From positions 1-56,703 of the forward strand of contig VGZD01000009.1 in assembly GCA_016872715.1 (NCBI GenBank): a stretch of DNA of 56,703 nt, written 5' to 3'. Below are positions 7,856 through 19,985 of the stretch, in pieces. The stretch is from Planctomycetota bacterium. GTDB lineage: Bacteria; Planctomycetota; UBA1135; GCA-002686595. The translations under genes were made by a program, and so were the position numbers. Numbering within the stretch: position 1 is the first letter of the stretch; every line of letters starts with the position of its first letter. The notes under the pieces are model-generated. The model ran no database searches and had not been told where the DNA came from. It was given only the letters and a program-made list of their open reading frames with translations.

Positions 7856-9238
7856 GTGACGAAGGCTCGCTCGCAGTGGCTGCTCCGCGGGATCGCGCTG
7901 GCGTGCGCGCTCGGCGTGCTGCTGCTCGTCCTGCGGCGAGCGAAGACGGAACGGGGCGACGTCGCGAGCACGTCGGGATCGACGGCGAGCATGCCGGAGC
8001 CGCGCGGAGTCCTCGACACGCCGTCGATGCCGCCGATCGATGCTCGCACCGCGGATGCACCGACCGTCGACGAGCGGCGCGATCCTGTCGCGCTTCCGCG
8101 CTGGGCACGCGTCTTCGTCGCTGGACGTGTCGACGGAGCGCGCGGGGAGGAGAGTCGGCCCATCGTCATCGTGCGCCCGAGGCTCGGCGAGCTCGGCCAC
8201 CATGGAGCCGCGACGTCCATGGCCGCGTGGACCTACGTCGAGCCCGATGGTTCGTTCCGCGCCGATGTGAGCCACTGCTTTCGCGCCGAGGAGGAGGCGG
8301 TGCTCGCCGAGCTCCACGTCCAGCTCTCGTCCGGATCGCGCCTGCCGATCGAGCGCGTGGTCGGCGTGCCCTTCACGCGCGCGGACCTCGAGCGCGGGGG
8401 CGAGCTCGTCGTGTCCGTGGAGTTCGAGCTCGCTGCGCTCTGCAAGCCGGAGATCACGGTGGCGCTGCCGCCGGGCGACGTGCGCGAGGTCACGGTGGTG
8501 GCGCTCACGCTGCGCGGCGAGCGTCCCGGCGACGAGCTCGCGGTCTGGAGCGCTCGCGTCGAGGATCGGGCGCGCGTCGAGCTGGCCCTGCCCTGCGCGG
8601 AGCCGGTCCTGCTGGTCGCGTGCGCCTCGGGCCTGCGGCCGCGCACCCTGCGTCTGCCCGCGCGCGCGAGCCTCGCGCTGCTCGAGCTCGAGCGCGGCGG
8701 GACGATCTTAGGTCGCCTGTTCTCGGGGAATCAGCCGCACATCGCCTCGTTCACGGCCTCGCCGCTCGGCCGCGGCCGCGCGCGCGACCTCGAGGTGGGT
8801 CCCTTCACGCTGGCGTGGAAGAACGAGCAGTTCGAGTGGCCGATGTCGAGCGAGCGCTCGGGGGACGATGGTGCGTTCCGTTTCGATGGCCTCGTCCCGG
8901 GCCTGCCCTACGAGCTGCGCTGGCGCGATGACCTCGAGGGGCTCGGAGCTGATCGGCTCGTGACCGCGATCGCCGGCGAAGGCGAGCTCTCGCTCGACAT
9001 GGAGTCCCGCAGCGTTGGCGTGTTCCTGCGCGCACGCGGCGAGGGCGCGCGTCAGGTGGAGATCGAGTTGCTGCTGCCCAGCGGCGATCGACGCAGCTCC
9101 CCCGTGACGATTCCGCTCGACTCCCCGTGGTGGGTGCGCGTGCCGCGCGGAACGCGCGTGCGGGTGCTGGACAGCGCGGGCTTGGCGCTCGGCGAGGCGC
9201 TGGCCGGGGACGACGAGCGCGCGGTGATCGAGCTCTGA
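7856..9238 (+). CDS. Membrane-anchored secreted protein of unknown function
   Basis: The product has 460 aa with a GTG start. An N-terminal membrane segment (GIALACALGVLLLVLRRA, residues about 12-29) acts as an uncleaved anchor or signal. The rest is predicted extracytoplasmic and rich in Val, Arg and Glu. It contains short beta-type stretches. One near residues 340-380 (FRFDGLVPGLPYELRW) resembles carboxypeptidase-regulatory-like or prealbumin-like folds that are common in planctomycete surface proteins. The stop codon lies 7 nt from the stop of the convergent UnbU-like gene. I recognise no catalytic motif. Confidence 0.72.
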   Translation: MTKARSQWLLRGIALACALGVLLLVLRRAKTERGDVASTSGSTASMPEPRGVLDTPSMPPIDARTADAPTVDERRDPVALPRWARVFVAGRVDGARGEESRPIVIVRPRLGELGHHGAATSMAAWTYVEPDGSFRADVSHCFRAEEEAVLAELHVQLSSGSRLPIERVVGVPFTRADLERGGELVVSVEFELAALCKPEITVALPPGDVREVTVVALTLRGERPGDELAVWSARVEDRARVELALPCAEPVLLVACASGLRPRTLRLPARASLALLELERGGTILGRLFSGNQPHIASFTASPLGRGRARDLEVGPFTLAWKNEQFEWPMSSERSGDDGAFRFDGLVPGLPYELRWRDDLEGLGADRLVTAIAGEGELSLDMESRSVGVFLRARGEGARQVEIELLLPSGDRRSSPVTIPLDSPWWVRVPRGTRVRVLDSAGLALGEALAGDDERAVIEL

Positions 9239-9245
9239 CGCGCGC

Positions 9246-10133
9246 TCAGGCGCTGGCCTTGCGGCGCAGGTCGAGCGCGAGCGCGATCGGACCGATCAGG
9301 GCGAGGGCGAAGATCGCCGGAGCAGTGTTGAACGGCGCCGCCCAAGCCATGTGGAAGTCATTGGCGAGGCGCAGCACGCATTCGAGCAGCGCGATCAAGA
9401 TCACGACGCGGATGCGACCCGAGCGCGAGCTCACGGTCGTGCGCGGGTCCGTGAGCATGAAGAACATCAGCATCTGGTACATCGGGCCGGTGACCGGAGC
9501 GAGCTCGGTCAGCGGGTGAGCGCCCGTGATCGCGCAGCGCAGGAGCGCGAGCAGACAGAAACACACGAGGTAGGTGAAGGTGATGTGCAGCAGCTTCGCG
9601 CGCGTCACCACGAGCAGACCGACGGTCCAGATCAGACCGACCGTCCACAGCTCGTTGCCCCACTCGTGGCCGAGGATCGTGATCGAGTTCGGCGCAGCGA
9701 GGAGCATGAAGCTGATCGCGAAGTTGGTCGGGTTCCACAGGTGCCGTCCGCGGTACATGAGCACGTACTTGGACGCAATCGAGATCGCCGAGGCGAGCAC
9801 GAAGGGCCACAGCCCGCCCTGCGGCTTGAGCAGAATCACCACGGAATTGCCCGCGATGTAGGCCGACAGCACGCTCGGCCACTCGCCGCGCAGCCAGCGC
9901 GAGAGCAGCGCCTCGGTGGCCATGGCCGTCGAGAGCGAGACGATCAGCACGGCGTAGTCGTCGATGAACTCGATGCCGGTGAGCGGATAGCTTTTGATGA
10001 TCTGGAAGCGCCACTGGCCGAGCACGAGGAACAAGGTCACCAGAGCGCTGACCATGTGCTGGGGCTTGAGCGCGGCCCAGAATCCGCGCGGATGGGCGGG
10101 GCCGCTGGGCAACGTCGAGGCGGCGGGCGTCAC
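9246..10133 (-). CDS. UnbU-like polytopic membrane protein (NqrB/RnfD superfamily)
   Basis: The protein has 295 aa with about eight to nine hydrophobic helices. Two blocks are typical of NqrB/RnfD electron-transport subunits: RHLWNPTNFAISF in the middle and MFFMLTDPRTTVSSRSG near the C-terminus. I do not see the S-G-A-T type motif that carries covalent FMN in NqrB. The best match is to the UnbU branch, named from enediyne gene clusters but also found elsewhere. The GTG start at 10133 overlaps the TGA of the UnbV-like gene (GTGA). The frame is open further upstream only because of high GC. An ATG 27 codons in is a less likely start. The pair suggests a membrane protein working with a secreted beta-propeller partner. 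Confidence 0.78.
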   Translation of the reverse strand: MTPAASTLPSGPAHPRGFWAALKPQHMVSALVTLFLVLGQWRFQIIKSYPLTGIEFIDDYAVLIVSLSTAMATEALLSRWLRGEWPSVLSAYIAGNSVVILLKPQGGLWPFVLASAISIASKYVLMYRGRHLWNPTNFAISFMLLAAPNSITILGHEWGNELWTVGLIWTVGLLVVTRAKLLHITFTYLVCFCLLALLRCAITGAHPLTELAPVTGPMYQMLMFFMLTDPRTTVSSRSGRIRVVILIALLECVLRLANDFHMAWAAPFNTAPAIFALALIGPIALALDLRRKASA

Positions 10134-11896
10134 GGCGCAGGCTCCTCGATCACGTGCAGGCGGCCGGTCTCGAGCGCGCCGAGTTGCTGCACCTGCCCCG
10201 AGGTCCAGCGAATCTGGACGGATTCGATCGCGGCGGCCGCGCCGAGTCCGAAGTGCAGGCGCCGGTCGTTCTGGGAACAGAAGCCGCTGCCCGCTTGCAC
10301 GCACTGGGCTTGGACCATGCCGGCGAAACGCAGCTCGGCCACGGCCCCGACCGCGGACGTGTTGGCTCCGCGTCCACGCAGTCGCAGCTGGATCCAATTG
10401 CGGTCGACGCTCGGCTCGTTCACGTAGACCTGCAGCGGTCCCTTCTGGTTCGCGACGATGGCGTCGAGCACGCCGCGGTTCGTCAAGTCACCAAAGGCGA
10501 CCGCGCGCCCGTCCTCCAGATCCGTCACGCCGATCGCGGTCGCCACGTCGCGGAACTGACCGTTGCCGAGGTTGCGGAGCACGCGGCTCTGCTCGAAGCC
10601 CGAGAGGCTCGCGTCGCCCATGGGCTCCCAGAAGGCCGAGTCCTCGAAGATCTCGCTCGCGCCGCCGGCGACCTTGCTCATGCCGTACCAGTAGTCGCGT
10701 TCCTTCGAGCTCGAAACGAAGCCGTTGGTGACGAACAGATCGAGTCGCCCGTCGTTGTCGAGGTCGCCGAACTGGGCGCCCCAGGCCCAGCCGCAGTCCA
10801 CGATCGCTCGCGAAGCGCTGCTCGAGGCGTCGGCGATGTTGTAGAGCTTGCCGTTGCGCGCGAGTCGGTTGCGGCGCAGGTTGTTGCCTTGGAAGAGGTG
10901 GCCGGGATTCGAGATGTTGGTGACGTACACGCCGAACGTGCCGTCGTTTTCGAAGTCGCCGAGCGTCACGCTCATGCCGCTCTTCGAAGACTCCTCGAGT
11001 CCGGCGCCGCTCACGCGCTCGAAGCGCTGACCGAGCACGTTGCGAAAGAGCTCCTCGGGTCCGTAGTCGTTGGCGAGGTACAGGTCCGCGAACCCGTCGC
11101 CGTCCATGTCCGCGGAGGCGACCGCGAGCGTCCAGCGCGTGCTGTCGCAGCCGGTGCGAGCGGTGACATCCTCGAACGTGCCGTCGCCGCGGTTGCGCCA
11201 CAGCACGTTGTGCCCGCCGTTATGCGCGAACTCGAAGCTCTCCTGCATGATGCGCGTCGAGGAGAGGTGCCACATGTCGACGTCGTCGCGGAAATAGCCC
11301 GCCACGTACAGATCGACGAACCCGTCGCGGTCGTAGTCGAGCCAGCAGGCGCTGTTCGAGTTCATCCAGCGATTCACACCGGCACGCGCGCTCGCGTCCT
11401 CGAAGGTGCCGTCGCCGCGGTTGCGGAAGAGCTGCTGGCGGCCCCACTTGTAGAGGAACATGTCCTCGAAGCCGTCGCCGTCGTAGTCGGCCCAGATCGA
11501 GCCCATCGACACGCCTTCGCCCTCGCGGTTGACGTTGGCGAGACCCGCCTCCGCGGCGACGTCGCGGAAGCTGCCGCGCTCGTTGCGGTACAGCGCGTTG
11601 GGCGTGTCGAAGCGGCTCGACGTGGCGTACAGATCGGTCCAGCCGTCGTTGTCGAAGTCGACGAGCGAGACGGCGGCGCCCATGCCGGAGACGTGCGGCG
11701 CGACGTTGTCGAGCTTGGGGTCGAGCGTCGTCTCGCGGTGGCGGAAGCGGATGCCGAGCTCGGCGGCGCGCTCGCGCAGGCGGAAGCCCTGCTCGGCGGT
11801 CACCGGACCTTCGCCGCGCCCGAGCCGCCAAACGGACACGAGCATCGCCGCGAAGGCGACGCTGACCGCGGCGCGGGCGTAGGGGGACGGGGCCAT
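10130..11896 (-). CDS. CRTAC1/UnbV-type protein with FG-GAP repeats and ASPIC domain
   Basis: The product is about 588 aa. An N-terminal hydrophobic helix (ARAAVSVAFAAMLVSVW) exports or anchors it. At least six calcium-binding FG-GAP/VCBS blades follow, each with a D-x-D-x-D-G core (DFDNDGWTDLY, DYDGDGFEDMF, DYDRDGFVDLY, DMDGDGFADLY, DLDNDGRLDLF). The last about 90 residues match the ASPIC/UnbV domain (NWIQLRLRG, IRWTSGQVQQL). The family is a secreted beta-propeller related to CRTAC1, and its function is not established. I chose the ATG at 11896 over the GTG at 11938 because a TAGCAT box lies only 8 nt upstream of the ATG. It is co-transcribed with the UnbU-like gene. Confidence 0.88.
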   Translation of the reverse strand: MAPSPYARAAVSVAFAAMLVSVWRLGRGEGPVTAEQGFRLRERAAELGIRFRHRETTLDPKLDNVAPHVSGMGAAVSLVDFDNDGWTDLYATSSRFDTPNALYRNERGSFRDVAAEAGLANVNREGEGVSMGSIWADYDGDGFEDMFLYKWGRQQLFRNRGDGTFEDASARAGVNRWMNSNSACWLDYDRDGFVDLYVAGYFRDDVDMWHLSSTRIMQESFEFAHNGGHNVLWRNRGDGTFEDVTARTGCDSTRWTLAVASADMDGDGFADLYLANDYGPEELFRNVLGQRFERVSGAGLEESSKSGMSVTLGDFENDGTFGVYVTNISNPGHLFQGNNLRRNRLARNGKLYNIADASSSASRAIVDCGWAWGAQFGDLDNDGRLDLFVTNGFVSSSKERDYWYGMSKVAGGASEIFEDSAFWEPMGDASLSGFEQSRVLRNLGNGQFRDVATAIGVTDLEDGRAVAFGDLTNRGVLDAIVANQKGPLQVYVNEPSVDRNWIQLRLRGRGANTSAVGAVAELRFAGMVQAQCVQAGSGFCSQNDRRLHFGLGAAAAIESVQIRWTSGQVQQLGALETGRLHVIEEPAP

Positions 11897-11904
11897 CCAC
11901 GGCG

Positions 11905-11910
11905 ATGCTA
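11905..11910 (-). promoter_or_regulatory. -10 box TAGCAT for the UnbV-UnbU operon
   Basis: TAGCAT (ATGCTA on +) ends 8 nt before the ATG at 11896, which would place the transcription start at or next to the A of the start codon. This suggests a leaderless mRNA. Confidence 0.5.
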
Positions 11911-11954
11911 GCACCACCCGCCGGGGTCCCGGAGCCACGTCCGGAGGCTGGGGC

Positions 11955-11960
11955 TACAAT
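11955..11960 (+). promoter_or_regulatory. -10 box TACAAT for the sensor kinase gene
   Basis: TACAAT lies 11 nt before the GTG at 11972. It differs from the sigma-70 consensus TATAAT at one position and stands out in this GC-rich stretch. Confidence 0.5.
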
Positions 11961-11971
11961 GGTGCACCCTC

Positions 11972-14866
11972 GTGAGCGCTCACCCGACCCGCCCCCAAGT
12001 GCCCGAGCTCGACCAGCGGGCGCTGCGCGACCTGTTCGACGGGGTGAGTGACTTCGTCCAGAGCGTCCTCCCCGACGGCTCGATCCGGTTTGTCAATCGA
12101 CCTTGGCTCGAGCGGCTGGGCTACACGTTCGAGGAGGTCGCCGGGCGGAACATCTTCGAGATCGTCCATCCCGAGAGTCGCGAACACTGCATGCACTACA
12201 TGCAGCGGCTGATCGGCGGCGAGGACGTCGGCCTGATGGAGGTGATCTTCGAGACCAAGTCCGGCGAGCCGGTGCACCTCGAGGGCAAGGTCAACGTCCA
12301 GTTCGAGAACGGCGTGCCGCTGGTGACGCGCGGAGTGTTCCGCGAGCAGATCCCGGACATGCGCGGCTCGCCATCCCTCGTGCGGCTGCGCGAGCAGCGC
12401 AAGCTCTTCCATTCGGTGCTCTCGATCTTGCGCGCCAACAGCGCCGCAGACCGCGGCGAGTTCCTCGCGCTGGTGACGCAGCAGGTTGCGACGGCGCTCG
12501 GCGTCGCGCGCGCCAGCGTCTGGCTCTTCGACGAGAGTCACGCGCGCATCACCTGCGAGCAGCTGTGGTCGGATGGGCGCTCGCTCGGTCGAACGGCGAC
12601 GGACCTCTTCCGCACCGATCACCGCGCCTACTTCGAGGCACTCGAAGCGTTGGTGCCCGTGCGCGCCGACGATGCGATCGTGCACCCCGCCACGCGCAGC
12701 TTCGCCGACGGCTACCTGCGCCCGCTCGGCATCGCGTCGATGATCGACATGCCGCTGCACATCGGTGCGACGGTGGCCGGCGTCTTGTGCTGCGAGCACA
12801 TCGGGAAGGCGCGCCGCTGGACCAAAGACGAGGAGGAATTCGGCCTCGCCGTGGCCGCGATCCTGCTGATTTTCCTCGAGAATGATCGGCGCGTGCGCGC
12901 GGAAGCCGAGCTCCAGCGCCTCAACGCCGAGCTCGAGTTGCGCGTCGAGGAACGCGCCCGCAAGCTCGCCTCGGCCGAGGAGCGCCTGCGATACCTGATG
13001 ACGGCGGTGCCGGCCGTGATCTTCTCCTGCGAGCCCGCCGGCGACTTCCGCAGCACGTTCGTCAGCCCGAACATCGAGACGCAGCTCGGCTATCCCGCGT
13101 CCGAGTACCTCGCGTACCCGCACTTCTGGCGCGAGCACCTGCATCCGGACGACGCAGCTCGCGCCTATCTCATCTTGGGCCGCGTGGCCACGCAGGGCAG
13201 CGCTTCGTTCGAGTACCGCTTCCGCTTCCCCAACGGCGAGTATCGCTGGCTGCGCGACGACTACATGTTGATGCGGGACGCGGAGGACAATCCGATCGAA
13301 ATCGTCGGCGCGTGTGTCGACATTCACGACCGTCGCATGGCGGAGGCCGCCGCCGAGGCGCTCGCGCGCGACCTGCGCCACCTGATCGAGTCGGCCAACG
13401 CGCCGATCCTCGGCGAGGACATGCACGGCCGCATCAACGAATGGAACGCCGCGACCGAGCGCCTGACCGGGTTCTCACGCGCGGAAGTGCTCGGCCGTTC
13501 GTTCGTCGAGCTCGTGCCGCCGGGCCAGCGCCGTGCGATGCGCGACGTCTTCGACGCCGCGCGGCACGGCATCGAGAGCGCCAACGTCGAGGTGCCGGTC
13601 GTCTCGAAGGACGGCCGCGCGCTGCTCTTCTTGCTCAGCACCAGCACTCGCCGCGACCGCGACGGCCAGGTGATCGGCGTGGTGGGCCTGGGGCAGGACA
13701 TCACCGAACATCGCGAGGCCCAGCGCCGCAGCCTGCGCGCCCAGCGGCTCGAGAGCATCGGAACGCTCGCGGGCGGCGTCGCTCACGACATCAACAACGC
13801 ACTCGCGCCGATCTTGCTGGCTTGCGGCTTGATTCGCGACCGCCACCCCGAGTCGCGCGATCTGATCGACGTGATGGAGTCGAGCGCTCGCCGCGGTGCT
13901 TCGATGGTCCAGCAACTGCTCACCTTCGCCAAGGGCGTCGATGGCAAGCGCGTGCCGCTGCGGCCTCAGTTCGTGGTGGCCGAGATCGAGCGCATCGTCC
14001 GCAGCACCTTCCCGAAGAACATCCGCGCGAGCTTCGAGGTCGATCCGGGCCTGCCGCCGATCCTCGGGGACGCGACGCAGCTCCATCAGGTGCTGCTGAA
14101 CCTGTGCGTGAACGCGCGCGACGCGATGGCCAACGATGGCGAGCTGCGCGTCTCGGTGCTGCGCCGCATGCTGACGGCCGCCGAGGTGCGACAGGACGGC
14201 GATGGCGTCCCGGGCGAGTACCTACAGTTCCGCGTGGAGGACTCTGGGCACGGGATACCGCCGGAGCTCGCCGAGCGCATCTTCGAGCCGTTCTTCAGCA
14301 CCAAGAGCGTCGATCTCGGCACGGGACTGGGCCTCTCGACGGCGGTCGGCATCGTGCGCAGCCACGGCGGTTTCATGCGCGTGCAGTCGGAGCTCGGCAA
14401 GGGCTCGGCGTTCACGGTGCTCCTGCCCGCGCACCATGAGCCCGAACACGCAGCGGAAGTGCCCGTTCCGCGCACGTCCGAGGGGTTCCGCGGCGCCGGC
14501 GAGCTGATTCTCGTGGTCGATGACGAGCCCGCGGTGCGCGACGTTTTCCGCCAGATCTTGACCGCGCTCGGCCTGCGAGTCCGCACGGCGCAGGACGGTC
14601 GCGGCGCACTCGAGATCCTGGACGATGCTTCGAATCCGATCGCCGGAGTGATCACCGACCTGCACATGCCGGTGATGGACGGCATCGAGCTCGCGCGCGA
14701 GATCCGCCGTCGACGCCCGGACTTGCCGATCGTGCTCGCCAGCGGCTACGCGGAGAAAGCCGACCCGCAGACGTTCTCCCAGCTGCGCTTCACCGCCCAG
14801 ATTTACAAGCCGTTCAGCCTAGAGACGCTCTCGCACGCGCTGCGCCGCATGCTGCGACCGGCCTGA
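11972..14866 (+). CDS. Hybrid sensor histidine kinase: PAS-GAF-PAS-PAS-HisKA-HATPase-REC
   Basis: The protein has 964 aa with no membrane segment, so it is a cytoplasmic sensor. In order it has a PAS domain (about 18-130), GAF (about 135-300), a coiled coil, a PAS/PAC with the FPNGEYRWLRDD signature (about 325-455), a third PAS (about 465-585), a HisKA domain with phospho-acceptor His605 (GGVAHDINN), and a HATPase_c domain (LNLCVNARDAM, DSGHGI, GTGLGLS). The C-terminal receiver domain has Asp896 as likely phosphate acceptor (GVITDLHMPVMDG). No output regulator is adjacent, so phosphate probably passes to a remote partner. The start is a GTG fixed by the TACAAT box. It is divergent from the UnbV gene with a 75-nt gap. 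Confidence 0.93.
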   Translation: MSAHPTRPQVPELDQRALRDLFDGVSDFVQSVLPDGSIRFVNRPWLERLGYTFEEVAGRNIFEIVHPESREHCMHYMQRLIGGEDVGLMEVIFETKSGEPVHLEGKVNVQFENGVPLVTRGVFREQIPDMRGSPSLVRLREQRKLFHSVLSILRANSAADRGEFLALVTQQVATALGVARASVWLFDESHARITCEQLWSDGRSLGRTATDLFRTDHRAYFEALEALVPVRADDAIVHPATRSFADGYLRPLGIASMIDMPLHIGATVAGVLCCEHIGKARRWTKDEEEFGLAVAAILLIFLENDRRVRAEAELQRLNAELELRVEERARKLASAEERLRYLMTAVPAVIFSCEPAGDFRSTFVSPNIETQLGYPASEYLAYPHFWREHLHPDDAARAYLILGRVATQGSASFEYRFRFPNGEYRWLRDDYMLMRDAEDNPIEIVGACVDIHDRRMAEAAAEALARDLRHLIESANAPILGEDMHGRINEWNAATERLTGFSRAEVLGRSFVELVPPGQRRAMRDVFDAARHGIESANVEVPVVSKDGRALLFLLSTSTRRDRDGQVIGVVGLGQDITEHREAQRRSLRAQRLESIGTLAGGVAHDINNALAPILLACGLIRDRHPESRDLIDVMESSARRGASMVQQLLTFAKGVDGKRVPLRPQFVVAEIERIVRSTFPKNIRASFEVDPGLPPILGDATQLHQVLLNLCVNARDAMANDGELRVSVLRRMLTAAEVRQDGDGVPGEYLQFRVEDSGHGIPPELAERIFEPFFSTKSVDLGTGLGLSTAVGIVRSHGGFMRVQSELGKGSAFTVLLPAHHEPEHAAEVPVPRTSEGFRGAGELILVVDDEPAVRDVFRQILTALGLRVRTAQDGRGALEILDDASNPIAGVITDLHMPVMDGIELAREIRRRRPDLPIVLASGYAEKADPQTFSQLRFTAQIYKPFSLETLSHALRRMLRPA

Positions 14867-14896
14867 GGGCGCGGCGAGGGCGCGCTCGCGCGCCTT

Positions 14897-14944
14897 CTCG
14901 AGAGCCACCTCGAGAGCCACCTCGAGAGCCAACTCGAGAGACAC
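14897..14944. repeat. Four tandem 12-bp units (CTCGAGAGCCAC) between convergent genes
   Basis: Units at 14897-14908 and 14909-14920 are identical; 14921-14932 and 14933-14944 differ by one and two bases. Each contains the palindrome CTCGAG. The array lies in the 102-nt gap between the 3' ends of the sensor kinase and the large Bat-operon protein. Units can pair with each other, so it may form alternative hairpins that end transcription. It is not a CRISPR: there are no spacers. Confidence 0.85.
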
Positions 14945-14968
14945 TCGCGTTCTCGGCCCAGCCGCGTG

Positions 14969-19084
<4,116 letters not shown>

Positions 19085-19158
19085 CCAAGGCCGCGCGGGT
19101 GGCGGCGCTGCGCGCGCGAGTGCGCGTGCGAACACGAAGCGACGAACGGACGAGTCGT

Positions 19159-19184
19159 GCGCGGCCCGCCAGTGCGGGCCGCGC
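19159..19184. terminator. Perfect 11-bp hairpin between two Bat-operon genes
   Basis: The arms 19159-19169 and 19174-19184 are perfect inverted repeats with a 4-nt loop. A second hairpin (8-bp arms 19203-19210 and 19215-19222) lies just beside it. Both sit in the 225-nt gap between the small helical protein (stop at 19310) and the start of the large protein. No T-tract follows on the minus strand. They may attenuate transcription or protect an upstream mRNA end. I see no TANNNT box in the remaining 75 nt before the large gene. Confidence 0.45.
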
Positions 19185-19309
19185 GGAAGAAACACCTAGG
19201 AACCGCCGCCGTCCGGCGGCGGGCCGGAGCTCGCACCGCGCGCGTCGGAAGAAGGCCGTCCCTTGTTCTTGCTCTTGGAGCCGCGACCGCGGCCCGAACC
19301 ACAGCCCTT

Positions 19310-19945
19310 TCACTGCGAGGGCAGCGGGAGTCCCTGCAGGTCCTTGATGTCCATGCGCGCGAGGCGAATGGAGGACTCGAGGCTCTCCTGCGCCCGCGCC
19401 GCGCCGTCGGCGTCGTTGCGCGCGGCCAGCGTCTCGGCCACGAGCTTGTAGTTCTGGCGCGACGCGTCGATCTCGCGCTCCCACTCCTCGGGTGCCGCGC
19501 CTTCGAGACGCAACAGCCACGTGGTGTAGTACTGCGCGTTGGCGAGCGCGTCGCGCGTGTCGAGCACCAGCGCGGAATCCGCGCCCGCGTCGGCTTCCAG
19601 CTCACCGAGCAGGCTCTCGAGCTCGCTTCGCGCGTCGGGCAGCTTCGAGATGAACATGCGCGCCTTGGCGCGCTCGAGTCGCAGGCGTCGCAGCTCGCCG
19701 ACATGCTCCGCGGGCAACGCCTCGATCGCCTCGGACAGCGTGCGCTCGGCCTCGGACCACAGTCCGCGCGCGGCGGCATCGCCTTCCTTGGCCGCCACTT
19801 CGCACGCTTGGTGCACGTGCGCTCGGGCGAGCGCGACCTGCTCGGCCGCCGCGTCCTCGCGCAAGCGCTCTTGGCCGGGTCCGTAGTGGTAGGCCGCGGC
19901 CCCGACGGGCAGCAGCAGCCAAGCGAAGATCAGGAGCTTTCTCAT
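19310..19945 (-). CDS. Small secreted or anchored helical-repeat protein of the Bat-type operon
   Basis: The product has 211 aa. An N-terminal signal or anchor (MRKLLIFAWLLLPVGAAAYHYG) is followed by amphipathic helices rich in Ala, Glu and Arg, with TPR-like spacing (EAERTLSEAIEALPAEHVGE, LPDARSELESLLGEL). A Shine-Dalgarno GGGAGG lies 11 nt before the ATG. In other Bat operons this place is often held by a TPR protein (BatC or BatE), so a scaffold role is likely, but I cannot assign it to either family. The 40-nt gap to the upstream VWA gene is consistent with co-transcription. Confidence 0.72.
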   Translation of the reverse strand: MRKLLIFAWLLLPVGAAAYHYGPGQERLREDAAAEQVALARAHVHQACEVAAKEGDAAARGLWSEAERTLSEAIEALPAEHVGELRRLRLERAKARMFISKLPDARSELESLLGELEADAGADSALVLDTRDALANAQYYTTWLLRLEGAAPEEWEREIDASRQNYKLVAETLAARNDADGAARAQESLESSIRLARMDIKDLQGLPLPSQ

Positions 19946-19985
19946 AGGAACTCGAACCTCCCGCGAGCCGATGTGGCGCGCGCTT

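Noticed and set aside
10154..11911. 585-codon plus-strand frame opposite the UnbV gene
   Set aside because: It mirrors the FG-GAP repeats in antisense and has no recognisable fold.
14897..14944. CRISPR array
   Set aside because: Units are 12 bp and directly adjacent with no spacers, and there are no cas genes.
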